Shown here one piece after another: positions 51,032 through 60,372 of a stretch of 64,000 nt of DNA; the first letter of the stretch is position 1, and every line of letters begins with the position of its first letter. The translations under genes were made by a program, and so were the position numbers. The notes beneath the pieces are model-generated. The model was not told the DNA's origin, did not search any database, and worked only from the letters and a program-made list of their open reading frames with translations. The stretch covers positions 744,001 to 808,000 of the forward strand of contig OZ245887.1 of the NCBI GenBank assembly GCA_965229545.1. Direction: 5' to 3'. Source of the stretch: Megaera sp965229545. Lineage in GTDB: Bacteria > Pseudomonadota > Alphaproteobacteria > Rickettsiales > Rickettsiaceae.

Positions 51032-51860
51032 AATAAAATTGGTGTTGGTTCTAATAATAATTTTTTTCAGCAGAACTTTTGTATATGCTAATCCGAATAT
51101 TGTGGTAACAATTACACCAATAGCAAGTCTTGTTTCCATGCTCACAAAAGATAAAGCTAATATTATAGTTTTAGATAAAGCAGGAGGATGCCCACATCAT
51201 CATAATGCTAAGCCCAGTGATAAAGCAGCAATAGATAATTCTGACATGATTATTTATATTGATGATAATTTCGATAGTCTAATCTCTCCGTTACTTTCTA
51301 ATTACCATGGCAAAAAAGTGAAGATTAGTGAAATTGATTCTATTAATTTTAAGAGTATAGAAGGAGGAGTTAATTGGCATTTTTGGCTCGATTTAAAGAA
51401 TGCTAAAGAGCTCCAAAAACAACTTGCAGCAATTATTATCCGGTATTTTCCTGAAATAAAACATGACGTGCAGGAAAATTTAAAAGCAGAATTAATTAAA
51501 ATTGAAGAACTTGATAAATTTAAAAAATCAAAACTAGAAAACCTTGCTTCTGTAGCTCTACTTAGTGATAGTTTAGAACATTTCTTTAAACCCATTAAAA
51601 ACCCCCAATTGCATATTTTTCAAACTTCCAATACTAGTTTAAAAAATATGCAAAAATTAGACGATATGTTAAGTTCTAAAGCTATAAAATGTATAGTATT
51701 GGATATTGATCAGAATGCTGAATTATATAAAAAATATAATAAAATAATTGTTCAACTCGATAGTGAAAACTGGAATTTAAATGAGAATACGAAATTCATT
51801 GAAAAGTTATTTATTGATAAATATTCTAAAATGATTAATCAATTAAATGTGTGTATGTAG
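51021..51860 (+). CDS. znuA: zinc ABC transporter substrate-binding protein
   Basis: A periplasmic metal-binding protein of cluster 9, the ZnuA type. A signal peptide (about 1-23) is followed by VVTITPIASLVSMLTKDKANI. Metal-ligand His are present in GGCPHHHNAKPSDKAAI, WHFWLD and DSLEHFFKPI. The usual long His-rich loop is reduced to CPHHH. It is 279 residues. It overlaps cca, so both were moved together with the block. znuB and znuC are not in this window. Confidence 0.88.
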   Translation: MKNKIKLVLVLIIIFFSRTFVYANPNIVVTITPIASLVSMLTKDKANIIVLDKAGGCPHHHNAKPSDKAAIDNSDMIIYIDDNFDSLISPLLSNYHGKKVKISEIDSINFKSIEGGVNWHFWLDLKNAKELQKQLAAIIIRYFPEIKHDVQENLKAELIKIEELDKFKKSKLENLASVALLSDSLEHFFKPIKNPQLHIFQTSNTSLKNMQKLDDMLSSKAIKCIVLDIDQNAELYKKYNKIIVQLDSENWNLNENTKFIEKLFIDKYSKMINQLNVCM

Positions 51861-51949
51861 ATTAGTATTGGTAGACACACATAAAAGTAATTAAATTCAA
51901 TTCTAGGTTGCATATTTTCTGAAGAAAATATTTTTAAGTGTTATTAACA

Positions 51950-52576
51950 ATGATTAATAAGTTTAGGTTTTTTATACGTAAAGTTTTTAATAAAAAAGAT
52001 ATTGATAATGCTTTAAAGCTACTTGTTTCTTACCAAGAGAGCATAGTTTCTTCTGATAATGATAAAACAGTGGAGTTGTATAAAATAGCGGAGCTTATAA
52101 AAAAATATCCGGAATTGATTATAGATAAGGGGCTCGGATATCTTGTAGGGTTCGCCCATTATTATCTTCCAAATTACCAAACTCTTGATGCTACTGACTT
52201 ACCATCAAGAGTTATAACTGAATGTTTAATATTAAACACAGAGATAAATGGTGCTGATCAATGTAAATTATTACAAACTTTAGCTCAAAACATCGCTATC
52301 GGCACAGCCAGAAGTTTATCAGTATCAAAGCCCAAAACTGCTTTTGTGCTAACTAAAAATATCAGCCTTGTAATCAATAATGATTCTAGTAGCATTGTAA
52401 AATTAAAAGAGAGAGTACAAAAATTTCTTTCGATATCAAAAAACGTTGAGGAATTTACAAATGTTCTTTTAGATAAATATTCTCCTTTGTTTGCTGTTTT
52501 AGGCAAGGATGAATCATTAGAGACGATTAAGCAAGATATGGCAATAATAATTGGACATGGTAGCCACAACAGATGA
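51950..52576 (+). CDS. conserved hypothetical protein, unknown
   Basis: About 208 residues from ATG 51950 (MINKFRFFIRKVFNKKD); the frame opens slightly earlier at 51938. It is predicted mostly helical, with no signal peptide or membrane segment (VGFAHYYLPNY is too short). I recognise no domain. It resembles rickettsial proteins of unknown function, but no family can be stated safely. Its stop overlaps the next start (ATGA), so the two form a coupled pair. Confidence 0.6.
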   Translation: MINKFRFFIRKVFNKKDIDNALKLLVSYQESIVSSDNDKTVELYKIAELIKKYPELIIDKGLGYLVGFAHYYLPNYQTLDATDLPSRVITECLILNTEINGADQCKLLQTLAQNIAIGTARSLSVSKPKTAFVLTKNISLVINNDSSSIVKLKERVQKFLSISKNVEEFTNVLLDKYSPLFAVLGKDESLETIKQDMAIIIGHGSHNR

Positions 52577-52941
52577 CCGGGCAGAAAAATCAGGCTGAAA
52601 GATACCTTGAATTACGAGCATTTGAGCTAGAAGTTAAAAGCAAGGTAATTAATTATATCCAAGCTAATACTTTAGGTAGTTCTGAAGCGGTGGAATATCT
52701 AGCAAATAATTCCATAAAAGCAGCAGAGTATTTATGCTCAGATTATTTAACAGGTATGGATAGAGGGTTAAACCCAGCTGATATCGAAAAAAGATTAGTA
52801 AAAATTAACAAAATAATAAACCTTATAAAGAAAGGCCAGGATACTGCAGTTATTGGTTCTAAGGTTATCGAGAAAATAAGAGAAATAGTTGAATCACATC
52901 CTTCCTTATCGCCTAAAAGAACCTCAATTGATGATATATGA
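52573..52941 (+). CDS. small helical protein, unknown
   Basis: A 122-residue acidic-to-neutral protein, predicted all-helical (ERYLELRAFELEVKSKVINY; NIKxIxx-type repeats near NKIINLIKKGQD). No signal peptide, membrane helix or known motif is seen. The 4-base overlap with the preceding gene suggests that the two products act together. The 82 bases after it up to the IS630 hold nothing. Confidence 0.6.
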   Translation: MTGQKNQAERYLELRAFELEVKSKVINYIQANTLGSSEAVEYLANNSIKAAEYLCSDYLTGMDRGLNPADIEKRLVKINKIINLIKKGQDTAVIGSKVIEKIREIVESHPSLSPKRTSIDDI

Positions 52942-53023
52942 GCTTATAATTTGTAATTTTTTTTAGCGTATTTCTTTGAGATAAACGCTTTTAACTTCAT
53001 AAGTGTATTGAATTGGTTTGTTA

Positions 53024-54154
53024 TTACTCTGGCCTTTAAATATTGAACATTATATAGTAGCATAAGCTATTTCTTTCTTTTTAAAATAATTTTGAATTTT
53101 TATACCATTAAACTGAATTTGTGTTAAATAGGACCGTACATTAATTGTTAAATCTTTTACTGATTTTAGTACTCGAAAATTATTGGAGTTAGCTTTGACA
53201 TCTTGGTTTACAAGTTCTTGTGGATTCATATCAGGACAATATGATGGTAAATAAAACAATTCTACCTTGTCCTTATGTCTTTCTACATAAGCTTTTACCT
53301 TTTTACTGTGATGCACTCTATGATTATCTAATATCAAAAATATTTTCTGCTTAATTTGTCTGATCAGTCTACCTAAAAATTCAATACACTTTTTGCTGGT
53401 AAAATTATCTTCAAATACCATCCAGTTCATAAACCATTGCGGACTAATAGCAGTTAGCATATTACATTTAAATCTTGAGCCACTTCTCTTGATTGCTGGG
53501 GTCTTGCCTTTAAGACCATATGTTTTACCTCGATTATCTGTTGATTGTATCCCCATTTCATCTCCCCAATAAATTCTAGCACTTTCTTTCATTGCACGAG
53601 ACTTGATTTCTGGATATGTGACTGTTAACCATTCTTTTATCTTCTCTGGATTACGTTGATAGGCTGATTTAATTGGTTTTTGAGACGTAAAACCCAATCT
53701 ATTCATAATTTTTCTTATAGAACGCCTGTTATACTGATAAAGGTAATTGGATTCTATATATTCTTGTACCACTTTACTATTCCATAACGTATAATCCATT
53801 CCCAATTCATCAGGTGTATGTGATAAAATTTTAGATTTTAATTCCTCTTCTTGATTTTTACTGATTTTAGATCCTGTTCCTACCTTTACTCCTCGCTTCT
53901 TATAGCGAAAGCTTTCTTCCTTATAAATTTTGTACTCTTTAAGATATTTCCATATAGAACTCCTAGAAAACCCAAAGGTAATAGATGCTTATTTCTTGCT
54001 TATTCCATGTATAACTATTGCTTCCACTGCTTTCTTTCTTAATATCTTGAGATCGCTTGGTGATAATTTTTATTAGACATTTTGTTATTACTCTTGATAC
54101 AATATCATTATATCATTTCTCTAATGTTAGTTCAATATTTAAAGGCCGGAGTAA
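53024..54154 (-). mobile_element. IS630-family element, defective (right side of block)
   Basis: About 1131 bp with both ends; TA at 53022 and 54155. The transposase carries an in-frame stop early in the gene (codon CAA to TAA near 53990) and lacks one T near 54070, so only a C-terminal 251-residue frame (53050-53805) remains. The DDE residues in that part are unchanged. Confidence 0.93.
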
Positions 54155-54156
54155 TA

Positions 54157-54270
54157 ATATCTTGAGATCGCTTGGTGATAATTTTTTATTAGACATTTTG
54201 TTATTACTCTTGATACAATATCATTATATCATTTCTCTAATGTTAGTTCAATATTTAAAGGCCGGAGTAA
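54157..54270 (-). mobile_element. IS630 5' end fragment (114 bp)
   Basis: It repeats the last 114 bases of an IS630 copy, including the transposase start codons and the promoter, and ends at GGAGTAA next to the mnmE TA at 54271. The break at its left side is a TA inside the transposase gene (CTTA|ATATC), where the neighbouring copy inserted. It is the remnant of the copy that first entered mnmE. Confidence 0.9.
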
Positions 54271-54950
54271 TAAAAGAGAAATAGCTATTGTTTCAAATAT
54301 TGCCGGAACTACGAGGGACGTTATTGAAGGTCATCTTGATATAGGAGGATACCCGATTATTCTTCAAGATACAGCTGGAATTAGAGATAACAGCGTAGAT
54401 GAGATCGAACAAATCGGGATAAAAAAATCTAGGGAAACCTTAAAGCATTCTGACATCAAAATTATTATGTATGATGTGCAAGGATTAAATGAAAAAGACA
54501 TAGCACTTTTTATAGATTTCATTGATGATAATACGATAGTTGTTTTTAATAAAATAGATGAGGTATCAAACCACGATTATAATCATTTGAACCTGTTTAT
54601 GCCTCACATACCTAAGCATATACTCTACATATCAGCTAAAACCGGCAAAAATGTAGAGAAATTAATGGATCATATCTGCCAAATTGCCGAACAAATAGCT
54701 AGCCCTTCAGAAAATCCCCAAATTACTAGAGAGAGACATAGAACTCAGCTGTCTTATGCTTTTGAGTCTTTAAGTAATTCAAATCTTGAAAATGATCCGG
54801 TTTTAGCAGCAGAAGATATTAGAATGACTATAAGATACCTTAGTAATATCACGGGCGTTATAACAGTGGATGAGATCTTAGGCGAAATCTTTAGCAATTT
54901 TTGCATTGGCAAATAAATGTAAGGAACTTTTTAGGTATTATCGGGCTTCA

Positions 54951-55019
54951 TTAGTTGGTTGAATAGTTTGCCATCACTTCTATCTGAAGTTGTTCTTGAC
55001 TTTTTCCTATAGTTTTCAT
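54951..55019 (-). CDS. possible 22-aa micro-ORF with strong ribosome site
   Basis: On the minus strand GGAGGT is placed 5 bases before ATG 55019, followed by 22 codons (MKTIGKSQEQLQIEVM...) and a stop. Such a good Shine-Dalgarno is rare in this window. It could be a truncated gene start or a real micro-protein. No other gene is seen in 54917-55116. Confidence 0.25.
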   Translation of the reverse strand: MKTIGKSQEQLQIEVMANYSTN

Positions 55020-55116
55020 AAGTTACCTCCAAAAATTACTCTATACTGTAATTAAACTTGTAAAATACAATTTTTACCTACACAAAAAAATAATAACCTT
55101 AAATTTAATCCTATTT

Positions 55117-56662
55117 ATGATTACCAAAATTTGCAGCCTAACTTTCAGCGGCGTAGACATAACAGATGTAGATGTCCAAGTGCAAATATCGCCAGGGGTA
55201 CCAAATTTTGTCATCGTTGGTTTAGCCGATAAAACTATTGCTGAATCAAAGGAAAGAGTGAGAGCTGCTTTATCATCTATTGGTCTTACTCTTCCAGTAA
55301 AAAGAATAGTAGTTAATTTGGCCCCAGCAGATCTTGTTAGAGAAGGAAGCCATTTTGATTTAGCAATTGCTGCAGCAATATTATCAGCAATGAAAGTACT
55401 CCCTAGCGATGAAATGATGGACTATCTAGTTTTTGGGGAATTATCTTTAGACGGTTCAATTCTACCTGTAAACGGAGCTTTACCTGCTGCTATCGGAGCA
55501 AGTAGTAGAAATAAAGGCATCATCTGTTCAAAATATAATGGATCTGAAGCTGCTTGGTCAGGTAATGAGAAAGTAATAGCTGCTGATAATTTGCTTAGTT
55601 TAATTAATCATTTTAGCGGAATACAAGCTTTAGCAAGACCGGAACCAGCCGTTAGTAATAAATCAGCTACTTATCCGGATTTAAAAGATATAAAAGGCCA
55701 AAAAATTGCAAAAAGAGCTCTTGAAATAGCAGCTGCAGGCGGTCATAATATGTTAATGTACGGACACCAGGAACTGGTAAATCCATGCTTGCTTCAAGAT
55801 TACCTGGTATTTTACCAACACTTATTCCTCAGGAGATTTTAGAAGTCAGTATGATTTCAAGTATTGCTGGCAATCTTAAAGAGGGATGCTTAACTAATGA
55901 AAGACCATTTAGAGCACCTCATCATAATTGTTCTATACCAGAAATGGTAGGCGGAGGAATGGACCGAAAGGTAAAACCCGGAGAAATATCTTTAGCTCAC
56001 CATGGAGTACTGTTTTTAGATGAATTACTGGAATTTCCATTCGGAGTAATAGAATCGTTAAGGCAACCTATTGAAACAGGAGAAATTTTAATTTCCAGAT
56101 CCGGGACACAAGTAAAATATCCAGCCAGGTTTCAGTTAATTGCCGCCATGAACCCTTGCAAATGCGGATACTTAGGTGATTCGAGCAAGGAATGCAATAA
56201 GGCCCTCTTGTGCGGAAGCAATTATCAAAGTAAAATTTCAGGGCCTATTCTTGACCGATTTGATTTGCATATTGAAGTAGGTAGTGACGAGTTTTACGAT
56301 TTTGATTATACTCTTACAACAACTAACTTGGAAAGCTCGGAAACTGTTGCAGCAAGAGTGTTTGCAGCTAGAGAATTGCAAACAAAACGCTACGAAGGTT
56401 ATGGTATTGCACTTAATAATAATCTAGACGGCCAGTTACTTACGGATTATGCTATGCCTGTTGATGAAGGACGGAATTTGTTAAATGAGGCAGCCCAAAA
56501 GTTCAAACTTTCGATGCGAGGGTATAACAGAGTTTTAAGAGTAGCCCGGACAATTGCCGATTTAAACGGTTCGGATTACGTAAAAAAATCCACGTAGCTG
56601 AAAGCATTAGTTACCGAAAACTCAATTTTGCAAGCACAGAGACAACCTCATTAGATAGATAA
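55117..56662 (+). pseudogene. comM: ComM/YifB-family Mg-chelatase-like ATPase, two frameshifts
   Basis: ComM is a hexameric AAA+ helicase that aids branch migration during integration of transformed DNA. The N-terminal domain (SLTFSGVDITDVDVQVQISPG, KRIVVNLAPADLVREGSHFDLAIA) is normal. A one-base deletion in the Walker A region (GGACACCAGGAACTGG where GGACCACC is expected, near 55764) shifts the frame. The ATPase part continues at 55785 (LASRLPGILP, HHGVLFLDELLEF = Walker B, AAMNPCKCGYLG). A second deletion in an A run near 56585 shifts again before the end at 56662. The gene is probably dead. Confidence 0.88.
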
Positions 56663-56933
56663 TTTTAGTATTATGTCAGTTAAAAAACTTAGCTTACGCT
56701 TACTAGATTTTAGCAAAATTAGGTATGGATGATCACACCTATACTCATCTCTCAGCAAGACCGCACGGCGCAAATTATTATTATATCAATCCTTTTGGTT
56801 TAAGGTTCGAAGAGGTCACAGAAAATAACCTTTTAAAGGTGAGTTTCGATGGTGAAATTATTGAAGGAGAAGAATTTCAATATAATAAAACCGGCTATGT
56901 TATTCACGGAAATATTACTCCGGCCTTTAAATA

Positions 56934-56962
56934 TTGAACTAACATTAGAGAAATGATATAAT
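56934..56962 (+). promoter_or_regulatory. IS630 transposase promoter inside the terminal repeat
   Basis: TTGAAC (56934) and TATAAT (56957) are separated by 17 bases, a near-consensus sigma-70 promoter 26 bases before the transposase ATG at 56989. The -35 box lies in the terminal inverted repeat. The same arrangement is present in every copy that keeps this end. Confidence 0.75.
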
Positions 56963-56988
56963 GATATTGTATCAAGAGTAATAACAGA

Positions 56989-58020
56989 ATGTCTAATAAA
57001 AAATTATCACCAAGCGATCTCAAGATATTAAGAAAGAAAGCAGTGGAAGCAATAGTTATACATGGAATAAGCAAGAAACAAGCATCTATTACCTTTGGGT
57101 TTTCTAGGAGTTCTATATGGAAATATCTTAAAGAGTACAAAATTTATAAGGAAGAAAGCTTTCGCTATAAGAAGCGAGGAGTAAAGGTAGGAACAGGATC
57201 TAAAATCAGTAAAAATCAAGAAGAGGAATTAAAATCTAAAATTTTATCACATACACCTGATGAATTGGGAATGGATTATACGTTATGGAATAGTAAAGTG
57301 GTACAAGAATATATAGAATCCAATTACCTTTATCAGTATAACAGGCGTTCTATAAGAAAAATTATGAATAGATTGGGTTTTACGTCTCAAAAACCAATTA
57401 AATCAGCCTATCAACGTAATCCAGAGAAGATAAAAGAATGGTTAACAGTCACATATCCAGAAATCAAGTCTCGTGCAATGAAAGAAAGTGCTAGAATTTA
57501 TTGGGGAGATGAAATGGGGATACAATCAACAGATAATCGAGGTAAAACATATGGTCTTAAAGGCAAGACCCCAGCAATCAAGAGAAGTGGTTCAAGATTT
57601 AAATGTAATATGCTAGCTGCTATTAGTCCGCAAGGGTTTATGAACTGGATGGTATTTGAAGATAATTTTACCAGCAAAAAGTGTATTGAATTTTTAGGTA
57701 GACTGATCAGACAAATTAAGCAGAAAATATTTTTGATATTAGATAATCATAGAGTGCATCACAGTAAAAAGGTAAAAGCTTATGTAGAAAGACATAAGGA
57801 TAAGCTAGAATTGTTTTATTTACCATCATATTGTCCTGATATGAATCCACAAGAACTTGTAAGCCAAGATGTCAAAGCTAACTCCAATAATTTTCGAGTA
57901 CTAAAATCAGTAAAAGATTTAACAATTAATGTACGGTCCTATTTAACACAAATTCAGTTTAATGGTATAAAAATTCAAAATTATTTTAAAAAGAAAGAAA
58001 TAGCTTATGCTACTATATAA
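56989..58020 (+). CDS. IS630-family transposase, intact
   Basis: 343 residues in one frame, nearly identical to the 38900 copy. Two small differences are visible: a Tyr for Ser near residue 52 (EYKIYKEES) and a Ser for Asn in ELVSQDVKA. Catalytic residues (GDEMG, LILDNHR, PDMNPQE) are unchanged. The Ser/Asn change lies two residues after the catalytic Glu and its effect is unknown. Confidence 0.96.
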   Translation: MSNKKLSPSDLKILRKKAVEAIVIHGISKKQASITFGFSRSSIWKYLKEYKIYKEESFRYKKRGVKVGTGSKISKNQEEELKSKILSHTPDELGMDYTLWNSKVVQEYIESNYLYQYNRRSIRKIMNRLGFTSQKPIKSAYQRNPEKIKEWLTVTYPEIKSRAMKESARIYWGDEMGIQSTDNRGKTYGLKGKTPAIKRSGSRFKCNMLAAISPQGFMNWMVFEDNFTSKKCIEFLGRLIRQIKQKIFLILDNHRVHHSKKVKAYVERHKDKLELFYLPSYCPDMNPQELVSQDVKANSNNFRVLKSVKDLTINVRSYLTQIQFNGIKIQNYFKKKEIAYATI

Positions 58021-58470
58021 TGTTCAATATTTAAAGGCCAGAGTAATATTTACAAAGAAAGAGCTGATCTTGAAGCGATATTTCATTTACATACAGTTGC
58101 CTCTGTTGCGGTATCGTGCATGAAAAATGGTTTAATGCCACTTAGTCAATGGGCATTGCACTTTTATGATCAGATTAATTATCATAATGTTTTATTGTTA
58201 TCATTTGGAACTTGCGTACAAAACCCAGATAGCTGCTTTATCCTCTGGCGTAGAGTTAATAATTCCGGATAAAATTTGCCAGGAAGCTAATTATGATCTG
58301 CTTAATTTCGAAAAGGATTTAGGTTTCAGAGACTGGCAAGCCTGGGTGCGATGGATCACAAAGGCTAATTCATTACAACAATAGCATTATTCACTTTTTT
58401 ATTATTTTATTCCTACTGTTTTAATGGTATCATTTGCATTTGTATAAATTTAAGCTTCTATCACATCCAA

Positions 58471-60369
58471 ATGAGTATTAAAATCCTCTCTCCTAGTACT
58501 ATTAACAAAATTTCTGCCGGTGAAGTTATAGAAAGACCAGCTTCGGTAGTAAAGGAACTGGTAGAGAATGCAATAGATGCAGGAGCTACCAAAATTGACA
58601 TTATTTTAGAGGAAGCTGGAAAAAACCTAATCATTGTAAATGATAATGGTTTTGGTATGTCGCAGGAAGATCTGGAACTTGCTATTCAAAGGCATGCTAC
58701 ATCAAAATTAGATGAAGAAGATTTGCTAAACATTAATAGTTTTGGTTTTAGAGGAGAAGCATTGCCATCAATTGGTGCAATCAGCAAATTTAAAATTACT
58801 TCTAAAAAAAAAGATACAGATATTGCCTATAGCTTAAGCATAAATGGCGATATTCAAGAAAAAACCGAGCAGGCTGTTCTTGACGAAGGAACAGTTATTG
58901 AAGTTAGAGATTTATTTTTTGCTACCCCAGCAAGACTAAAATTTTTAAGAACGGACAAAACAGAATTGATGGCTACCATAGCATTAGTTAAAAAAATTGC
59001 CATTAGCCATCCTCATATTAGCTTTACTCTTATCCACGAAGGAAAAGAGCTGGTTAAGGTACGCAAAAAAGAAGGAAATTTCGAAGAAATATTAAATGCA
59101 CGAATTGCTGAAATAATGGGCATGGAATTCTTAACAAATTCTGCTTTTGTAGATTTTAAGCGTAATGATATATCACTCTACGGTTATACAAGTATTCCAA
59201 CTTATAATAAAGCTGCCGCCGAAGAACAATTTTTATTTATTAATAACAGACCAGTAAAGGATAAGATATTAAATGTAGCTTTAAAGGTTGCTTATCAGGA
59301 TTTTTTAGCCAGAGGCCGCCATGCGGTTTCTACTTTATTTTTAAAATTAGACCCTCGTTTAGTTGACGTTAACGTCCATCCTGCTAAAACTGAGGTACGT
59401 TTTCATGATCCAAATTTTATTAGGTCAATTGTTATCAGCGCGATTAAAGAGGCCTTAAACTCTGAGGGACAAAGAGTATCTAGCACTTTATCTGACTCCG
59501 CGATGAATTACATGAATCCACAAGATAGGTCACCTTATTTAGCAGAAAGCAATCATCTTAATAATAATTTTCAAATACCAACTCAAAAAACTTTTTCCAA
59601 GAATAATGGGTGGCTACCACAAAACAGAAATGTAAAAACTAATTTCCCTATTGATTATGCTCTAAGCAAGGAACACAAACCTGGTTATAGTTTTCAAACA
59701 ATCTTAGATTCTACACAATTGCCGATTGCTAAAACTGAAGACCAAAACGATTCGGAACGAGCAAATACTTTTATTAATGATCCGAAATACTATCTAGGGG
59801 CTGCGAAGGCCCAAATTCATAACACTTATATAATTTCTCAAACTGAAGGTAGTATAATTATTACTGATCAACACGCCGCCCATGAGCGTCTTGGTTATGA
59901 AAAAATTAAGGAGCAAATAAGGCAAAAAGGCATAATTAAACAAAGGCTTCTAATACCCGAAATAGTTGAATTATCATCAAGAGAAAAAGCTGAAATCATA
60001 GATGACAATAAAATCTCTTTATCTGATCTTGCTTTATCGGTAGAAAAATTTGGAGAAAAATCAATAATTGTCTCTGAAATACCGAGCATTCTTGGTGATA
60101 TTAACATTGTTAAGCTAATCAACGATCTAGCTGACCATTTGCTCGCACTTGGTGAGAATATTGCACTTACAGAATTAATAGAACACGTTACAGAAACTTA
60201 TGCCTGTCATTATTCTATTCGGGCCGGTAGAGTTCTATCTATCATAGAAATGAATGAATTGTTAAGACAAATGGAATCTACACCTTTTTCGGCTCAATGT
60301 AACCACGGCAGACCAACATATGTTGAGCTGAAACTTAAAGATATAGAAAAATTATTCGGCAGGAAGTAA
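58471..60369 (+). CDS. mutL: DNA mismatch repair protein MutL
   Basis: A GHKL ATPase that links mismatch recognition to strand removal. The N-terminal ATPase motifs are present: AGEVIERPASVVKELVENAI, DAGATKIDI, NDNGFGM and SFGFRGEALPSIGAI. A variable linker follows (about 330-440), then the C-terminal dimerisation domain (GAAKAQIHNTYIISQTEGS, DQHAAHERLGYEKI, CHYSIRAGR). The 632-residue length is typical. It is intact, so mismatch repair is not obviously lost despite the many frameshifts in the window. Confidence 0.95.
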   Translation: MSIKILSPSTINKISAGEVIERPASVVKELVENAIDAGATKIDIILEEAGKNLIIVNDNGFGMSQEDLELAIQRHATSKLDEEDLLNINSFGFRGEALPSIGAISKFKITSKKKDTDIAYSLSINGDIQEKTEQAVLDEGTVIEVRDLFFATPARLKFLRTDKTELMATIALVKKIAISHPHISFTLIHEGKELVKVRKKEGNFEEILNARIAEIMGMEFLTNSAFVDFKRNDISLYGYTSIPTYNKAAAEEQFLFINNRPVKDKILNVALKVAYQDFLARGRHAVSTLFLKLDPRLVDVNVHPAKTEVRFHDPNFIRSIVISAIKEALNSEGQRVSSTLSDSAMNYMNPQDRSPYLAESNHLNNNFQIPTQKTFSKNNGWLPQNRNVKTNFPIDYALSKEHKPGYSFQTILDSTQLPIAKTEDQNDSERANTFINDPKYYLGAAKAQIHNTYIISQTEGSIIITDQHAAHERLGYEKIKEQIRQKGIIKQRLLIPEIVELSSREKAEIIDDNKISLSDLALSVEKFGEKSIIVSEIPSILGDINIVKLINDLADHLLALGENIALTELIEHVTETYACHYSIRAGRVLSIIEMNELLRQMESTPFSAQCNHGRPTYVELKLKDIEKLFGRK

Positions 60370-60372
60370 ACA

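Larger units (their letters stand above)
48498..54270. mobile_element. IS630-bounded block inserted in mnmE (carries cca, znuA)
   Basis: The outer ends are correct IS630 termini (TTACTCTAGCC at left, GGCCGGAGTAA at right) next to single TA copies, and mnmE is restored exactly when it is removed. Inside are an IS630 (48498-49631), 3.4 kb with cca, znuA and two unknown genes, a second IS630 (53024-54154) and a 114-bp IS630 end. Both full copies and the end fragment point left. The block could be a composite transposon, or the result of recombination between IS630 copies after a single insertion in mnmE. Confidence 0.75.
47783..54916 (+). pseudogene. mnmE: tRNA modification GTPase MnmE, split by a 5.8 kb insertion
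   Basis: MnmE with MnmG modifies the wobble uridine of tRNAs. The 5' part (47783-48497) has the N-terminal folate-binding and helical domain and ends at the G1 loop GKPNAGKSSLMNLLL. The 3' part resumes at 54273 with KREIAIVSNIAGTTRDV (G2), LQDTAGIRD (G3), VFNKIDE (G4) and the C-terminal C-I-G-K. Removing 48498-54272 leaves 1359 bases, 452 residues with no change of frame, the usual length. The insertion splits the GTPase domain, so the gene is inactive unless another copy exists. The insertion is bounded by TA at 48496 and 54271. Confidence 0.93.
56915..58046 (+). mobile_element. IS630-family element, intact copy
   Basis: 1132 bp with TTACTCC and GAGTAA ends and TA duplicates at 56913 and 58047. 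Removal plus one TA restores the aldolase codons GNIYKERAD. Both the ends and the transposase are intact, so it is one of two candidate active copies. Confidence 0.96.
56673..58384 (+). pseudogene. class II aldolase/adducin family protein, broken three ways
   Basis: From ATG 56673 (MSVKKLSLRLLD) one extra T near 56710 shifts the frame to LAKLGMDDHTYTHLSARPHG. The family core continues (YYINPFGLRFEEVTENNLLKV, GYVIHGN). It is then split by IS630 at a TA (56913) and resumes at 58049 (YKERADLEAIFHLHTVASVAVSCM). Near 58185 a frame change joins directly to LELAYKTQIAALSSGVELI, skipping roughly 50-80 residues that normally include the NHGLL region. Members bind zinc through His residues such as HLHT. 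Substrate unknown. Confidence 0.82.

Noticed and set aside
48498..54270. Insertion of the cca-znuA segment as a simple IS630 composite transposon with two inward cargo junctions proven
   Set aside because: The outer ends fit, but the extra 114-bp end shows nested insertion and loss, so recombination is an equally good explanation. I kept only the weaker claim of an IS630-bounded block.
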